Origin: Betaproteobacteria bacterium
Lineage (GTDB): Bacteria; Pseudomonadota; Gammaproteobacteria; Burkholderiales; Burkholderiaceae_C
Length of the DNA: 64,000 bases
NCBI GenBank assembly: GCA_016704535.1
Contig: JADIZZ010000002.1
Location: 1 to 64,000 of the forward strand
Direction of reading: 5' to 3'
Part shown: piece by piece, positions 61,153 through 64,000 of the stretch
Layout: every line of letters starts with the position of its first letter
Position numbering within the stretch: position 1 is the stretch's first letter
Notes under the pieces: generated by a model
What the model saw: the letters and a program-made list of their open reading frames with translations, nothing else
What the model was told of the DNA's origin: nothing
The model's database searches: none
Position numbers and translations under genes: made by a program

Positions 61153-63327
61153 ATGACCACCACCGACCTGCCCACCCTGCCTGGCCCTGCCCGGCAGAGC
61201 CGCCTGCGGCGGGCACTGCTGTGGGGCGCGCTGGTGGCACTGCTGGGCGTGGCGCAGACGCTGCTGGTGGCCCTGACGCTCAAATACGAGAGCACGCGCG
61301 CGCAGGACGAGGCCGACAGCGTGGCTGCCGAGGCTGCAGCCGAAGTGCGCCGCGACCTGCTCGGCATGGTGCAGACGCTGCAGGCGCTGAGCTGGACCGA
61401 CAGCCCCGAGGCCGGGCGCAGCACCGCCACGACCGAGGCACTGCTGCGCGGCAGGCGCGACCTCAAGCGGGTCGAATGGCGCGCGCCCTCGATGAACGTC
61501 ACCGGCGCCATCGACACGCCCTACCTGCCGAGCATGTTCAGCCTGTTGCCGCGCCAGAACCTGTCGATCGACGCCGAACTGGCCTGCAACGCCGCGCGCC
61601 GTACCGCGGCGCCGTCGTTCTCGCGCAGCTATTTCGTGCCGCGGCAGGGCGGCCAGGGCCTCGAGATCATCGACCTGTGCGTGCCGCTGCAGCGCGACGG
61701 TCGCGAGGCCGGTTTCCTGGTCGGCAGCTTTTCGCTGGCCGACATCCTGGAAGCCGCGCTGACGGCGCGCCACCTGCGCCGCCACGAGGTCTCGTTCGTC
61801 GAGGGCGACGGCACCCGCCTGGCACGCGCCGGCGTGCCGCGCGGCTCCGGGGTCTACGTCGCCGAGCGCGTGGTCGACCTGCCCGGCGCGACGCTGCAAC
61901 TGCGCGCCGACAGCGGTTCGGGCCGGCCCAGCCTGATCCCCAACCTGGCGACTGCGCTGGTGATGGGCCTGTCGATCGCGCTCTTCGGGCTGCTGCTGCT
62001 GCTGGCGCGGGACGTGCGCCGCCGCGCCCAGGCCGAGGCCGCGCTGGCCGAAGCGCTGGCCTTCCGCAAGGCGATGGAGGACTCGCTGTCCACCGGCCTT
62101 CGCGCGCGCGACCTGGCCGGCGCCATCACCTACGTCAACCCGGCCTTCTGCACGATGGTGGGTTTCAGCGCCGACGAGCTGCTGACGCCCCCGACGGCAC
62201 AGCCGGGCGCGGGCGCGCCGCCCACGCCGCCCGTGCCCCCCTATTGGCCGCCCGAGTACGTCGACGTCTACATCAGCCGTCAGCGCGAGCGCCTGCTGGG
62301 CGACGGCCGCCAGCGCGGCGAGTCGCGCGACGCTCGCGAAGGCCACGAGACGGTCTTCATGCGCAAGGACGGCGAGCGCTTCCCGGTCATGATCTACGAG
62401 GCCCCGCTGGTCGACGGCGATGGCCGCCACACCGGCTGGATGAGCGCGGTGCTCGACCTCAGCGCGCAGCGTCGGGTCGAAGAATTCTCGCGCCAGCAGC
62501 AGGACCGCCTGCAGGCCACCGCGCGCCTGGCCACGGTGGGCGAGATGGCCTCGCTGCTGAGCCATGAGCTCAACCAGCCGTTGGCGGCAATCGCCAGCTA
62601 CGCCAGCGGCTCGCTGAACCTGCTGGCCGACGCCGAGATGGCCCGCGACGCAGGCACCCCGGCGATGCTGCAGGGCGCGCTGGAGCGCATCGCCGAACAG
62701 GCCGAACGGGCCGGCCGCGTCATCAAGAGCGTGCATGACTTCGTGCGCCGGCGCGAGCAGCTGCACGAGACGCTGCCAGCCGAGCGGCTGATCGACGCCG
62801 TGCTGCCGCTGGCCCGCATGCAGGCGCGCAAGAGCGGCACGCGCATCGAGCTCGACTTGCCGCCCGCGCTGCCGGCCATCGCGGGTGAGACCCTGCCGCC
62901 AACCGCGCGCGGCACGCGTGTGCGCTGCGACCGCACGATGGTCGAGCAGGTGCTGTTGAACCTGGCGCGCAACGGTATCCAGGCCATGGAGGCCGGCACG
63001 CCCGAGGCTGAACGTGTGCTGACACTTCGGGTGCGCCAGACGCACCCGCGCTGGGTCACTCTGTCGGTGATCGACACCGGCCCGGGGATTCCGGCCGATG
63101 TCGCGGCCAGACTCTTCACGCCCTTTTTCACGACCAAGCCTGAGGGCATGGGCCTCGGGCTGAGCCTGTGCCGCACCGTCATCGAACAGCACGGCGGCGC
63201 GCTGGACCACGGGCCTGGGCCAGGCGGGCGCGGCACCGAATTCCGCTTCACGCTGCCGGCACCGGCAACGGTGGAAACGGCCGGCGTCGACGACGCTCCC
63301 GCCTTGGCGCAACCCGCCCGCACCTGA
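61153..63327 (+). CDS. PAS-domain sensor histidine kinase (DctB/FixL-like)
   Basis: From the ATG at 61153 the protein has 724 residues. A membrane helix near 20-43 and a second near 270-288 flank a periplasmic sensory domain. A cytoplasmic PAS domain with PAC (about 310-440) follows, with a proline-rich insert. HisKA has the phosphoacceptor in LLSHELNQPLAAIASYASG and HATPase has NLARNGIQAM and GMGLGLSLC. It lies 168 nt from divergent maeB and 56 nt before a FixJ-type regulator. It probably senses a dicarboxylate or redox cue; the ligand is unknown. Confidence 0.9.
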   Translation: MTTTDLPTLPGPARQSRLRRALLWGALVALLGVAQTLLVALTLKYESTRAQDEADSVAAEAAAEVRRDLLGMVQTLQALSWTDSPEAGRSTATTEALLRGRRDLKRVEWRAPSMNVTGAIDTPYLPSMFSLLPRQNLSIDAELACNAARRTAAPSFSRSYFVPRQGGQGLEIIDLCVPLQRDGREAGFLVGSFSLADILEAALTARHLRRHEVSFVEGDGTRLARAGVPRGSGVYVAERVVDLPGATLQLRADSGSGRPSLIPNLATALVMGLSIALFGLLLLLARDVRRRAQAEAALAEALAFRKAMEDSLSTGLRARDLAGAITYVNPAFCTMVGFSADELLTPPTAQPGAGAPPTPPVPPYWPPEYVDVYISRQRERLLGDGRQRGESRDAREGHETVFMRKDGERFPVMIYEAPLVDGDGRHTGWMSAVLDLSAQRRVEEFSRQQQDRLQATARLATVGEMASLLSHELNQPLAAIASYASGSLNLLADAEMARDAGTPAMLQGALERIAEQAERAGRVIKSVHDFVRRREQLHETLPAERLIDAVLPLARMQARKSGTRIELDLPPALPAIAGETLPPTARGTRVRCDRTMVEQVLLNLARNGIQAMEAGTPEAERVLTLRVRQTHPRWVTLSVIDTGPGIPADVAARLFTPFFTTKPEGMGLGLSLCRTVIEQHGGALDHGPGPGGRGTEFRFTLPAPATVETAGVDDAPALAQPART

Positions 63328-63383
63328 GGGAGGCCGCGGACCAGCCGCATACTTGCGGTCGGCACCTTCTGCCGCACCCGCCC

Positions 63384-64000
63384 ATGTCGCTCGATCCCAG
63401 CCTCGGCATTCCTGTCGTCTACCTCGTGGACGACGAGGACGTCGTGCGCGAGGCGTTGGCTTGGCTGCTGCGTTCACGGCGCCTGCTGTCCGAGGGTTAT
63501 GCCAGCGCCGAGGCCTTCGAGACCTACCTCGGCGGGCGCGCCGCTCCCTGGCCCACGTCGCCGTCCTGCCTGGTGCTGGACGTGCGCATGCCTGGCACCA
63601 GTGGCCTGGTGCTCTTCGAGCGACTGGCCGAACGCGGGCTGCTGCCGGCGCTGCCGGTGATCTTCCTCACCGGCCATGGCGACGTGCCGACTGCCGTGGC
63701 GGCGGTCAAGCGCGGCGCCTTCGACTTCGTCGAGAAGCCCTTCTCCAACAACGCGCTGGTCGACCGCGTCGAACTGGCGCTGCAGGTCAGCGGGCAGGCC
63801 CTGCTGCAGCGCCGGGCGTGCGACACCGTCGCGCGTGCGCTGGCCGAGCTGACGGAGCGCGAGCGCGAGGTCATGCAGCGCGTCATCGACGGCCGCCCGA
63901 ACAAGCTCATCGCCGACGAGCTGCAGATCAGCGTGCGCACGGTGGAAGTGCACCGCGCGCGCGTCTTCGACAAGATGAACGTGAAGTCGGCGGTGGAACT
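63384..64000 (+). CDS. FixJ/TtrR-type response regulator, C-terminus cut by window edge
   Basis: The ATG at 63384 opens 205 codons up to the window end. The receiver domain has acidic residues D16-D17-E18, phosphoacceptor D66 (LVLDVRMPG) and K118 (FVEKPF). A LuxR-type helix-turn-helix follows (LTEREREVMQRVIDGRPNKL, then SVRTVEVHRARVFDKM). Only the last few residues are missing. It pairs with the sensor kinase just upstream and may control maeB or dicarboxylate transport genes. Confidence 0.93.
   Translation, partial: MSLDPSLGIPVVYLVDDEDVVREALAWLLRSRRLLSEGYASAEAFETYLGGRAAPWPTSPSCLVLDVRMPGTSGLVLFERLAERGLLPALPVIFLTGHGDVPTAVAAVKRGAFDFVEKPFSNNALVDRVELALQVSGQALLQRRACDTVARALAELTEREREVMQRVIDGRPNKLIADELQISVRTVEVHRARVFDKMNVKSAVE

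Overview
The window is high-GC DNA with the coding style of a betaproteobacterium of the order Burkholderiales (Rubrivivax / Leptothrix / Methylibium-like). The grounds are the housekeeping content (recA-recX, sucCD, mreBCD-mrdA-rodA, gatCAB, lptD-surA-ksgA, pyrE, xthA, maeB), frequent GTG/TTG starts, tightly overlapping operons and a sigma-54 promoter in front of a type IV pilin gene. I cannot name a species from the sequence alone.

Region 1 (1-4.8 kb) is accessory DNA. A PglL/Wzy-type O-oligosaccharyltransferase gene runs off the left edge. It is followed by a phd-vapC toxin-antitoxin pair, an IS21-like relic, a decayed ATPase gene, a higBA pair, and a second vapC preceded by a chimeric antitoxin ORF whose front half is HicB-like and whose tail is Phd-like.

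Region 2 (4.9-13.3 kb, plus strand) is a compact surface-glycan operon: methyltransferase, family-2 glycosyltransferase, DegT-type sugar aminotransferase, WbqC-like protein, two tandem beta-propeller proteins, GNAT acyltransferase, second methyltransferase and Wzx-type flippase. The set suggests an acylated and methylated amino sugar. Region 3 (13.6-20.4 kb, minus strand) runs the other way from pilA through a GT-C membrane glycosyltransferase, a DPM1/GtrB-like transferase, a second GT-C gene that is broken, and a rhamnosyltransferase-like GT2. With the oligosaccharyltransferase at the left edge, regions 1-3 look like a pilin O-glycosylation locus opened up by mobile cargo.

Region 4 (20.6-40.8 kb) is mostly conserved core. 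It holds a metallo-beta-lactamase-fold phosphodiesterase, an FHA protein, a Ser/Thr kinase fused in frame to a PP2C phosphatase, TerC, SucD-SucC, RecX-RecA with a clear LexA box, a two-component system, the rod-shape operon mreB-mreC-mreD-mrdA-rodA, and gatCAB.

Region 5 (40.9-51 kb) mixes core genes (pyrE, xthA, an M20 peptidase, a dienoyl-CoA isomerase-like protein, DedA, an ABC exporter) with two more toxin-antitoxin pairs (AbrB/PIN and hicAB) and an FtsH protease fragment that has lost its ATPase. Region 6 (51.2-64 kb) holds two fasciclin proteins behind a repeated operator, lptD-surA-ksgA, a secreted barnase-like RNase with its barstar inhibitor, NADP-malic enzyme, and a divergent PAS sensor kinase / FixJ-type regulator pair that runs off the right edge. 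I found no tRNA, rRNA or CRISPR array.
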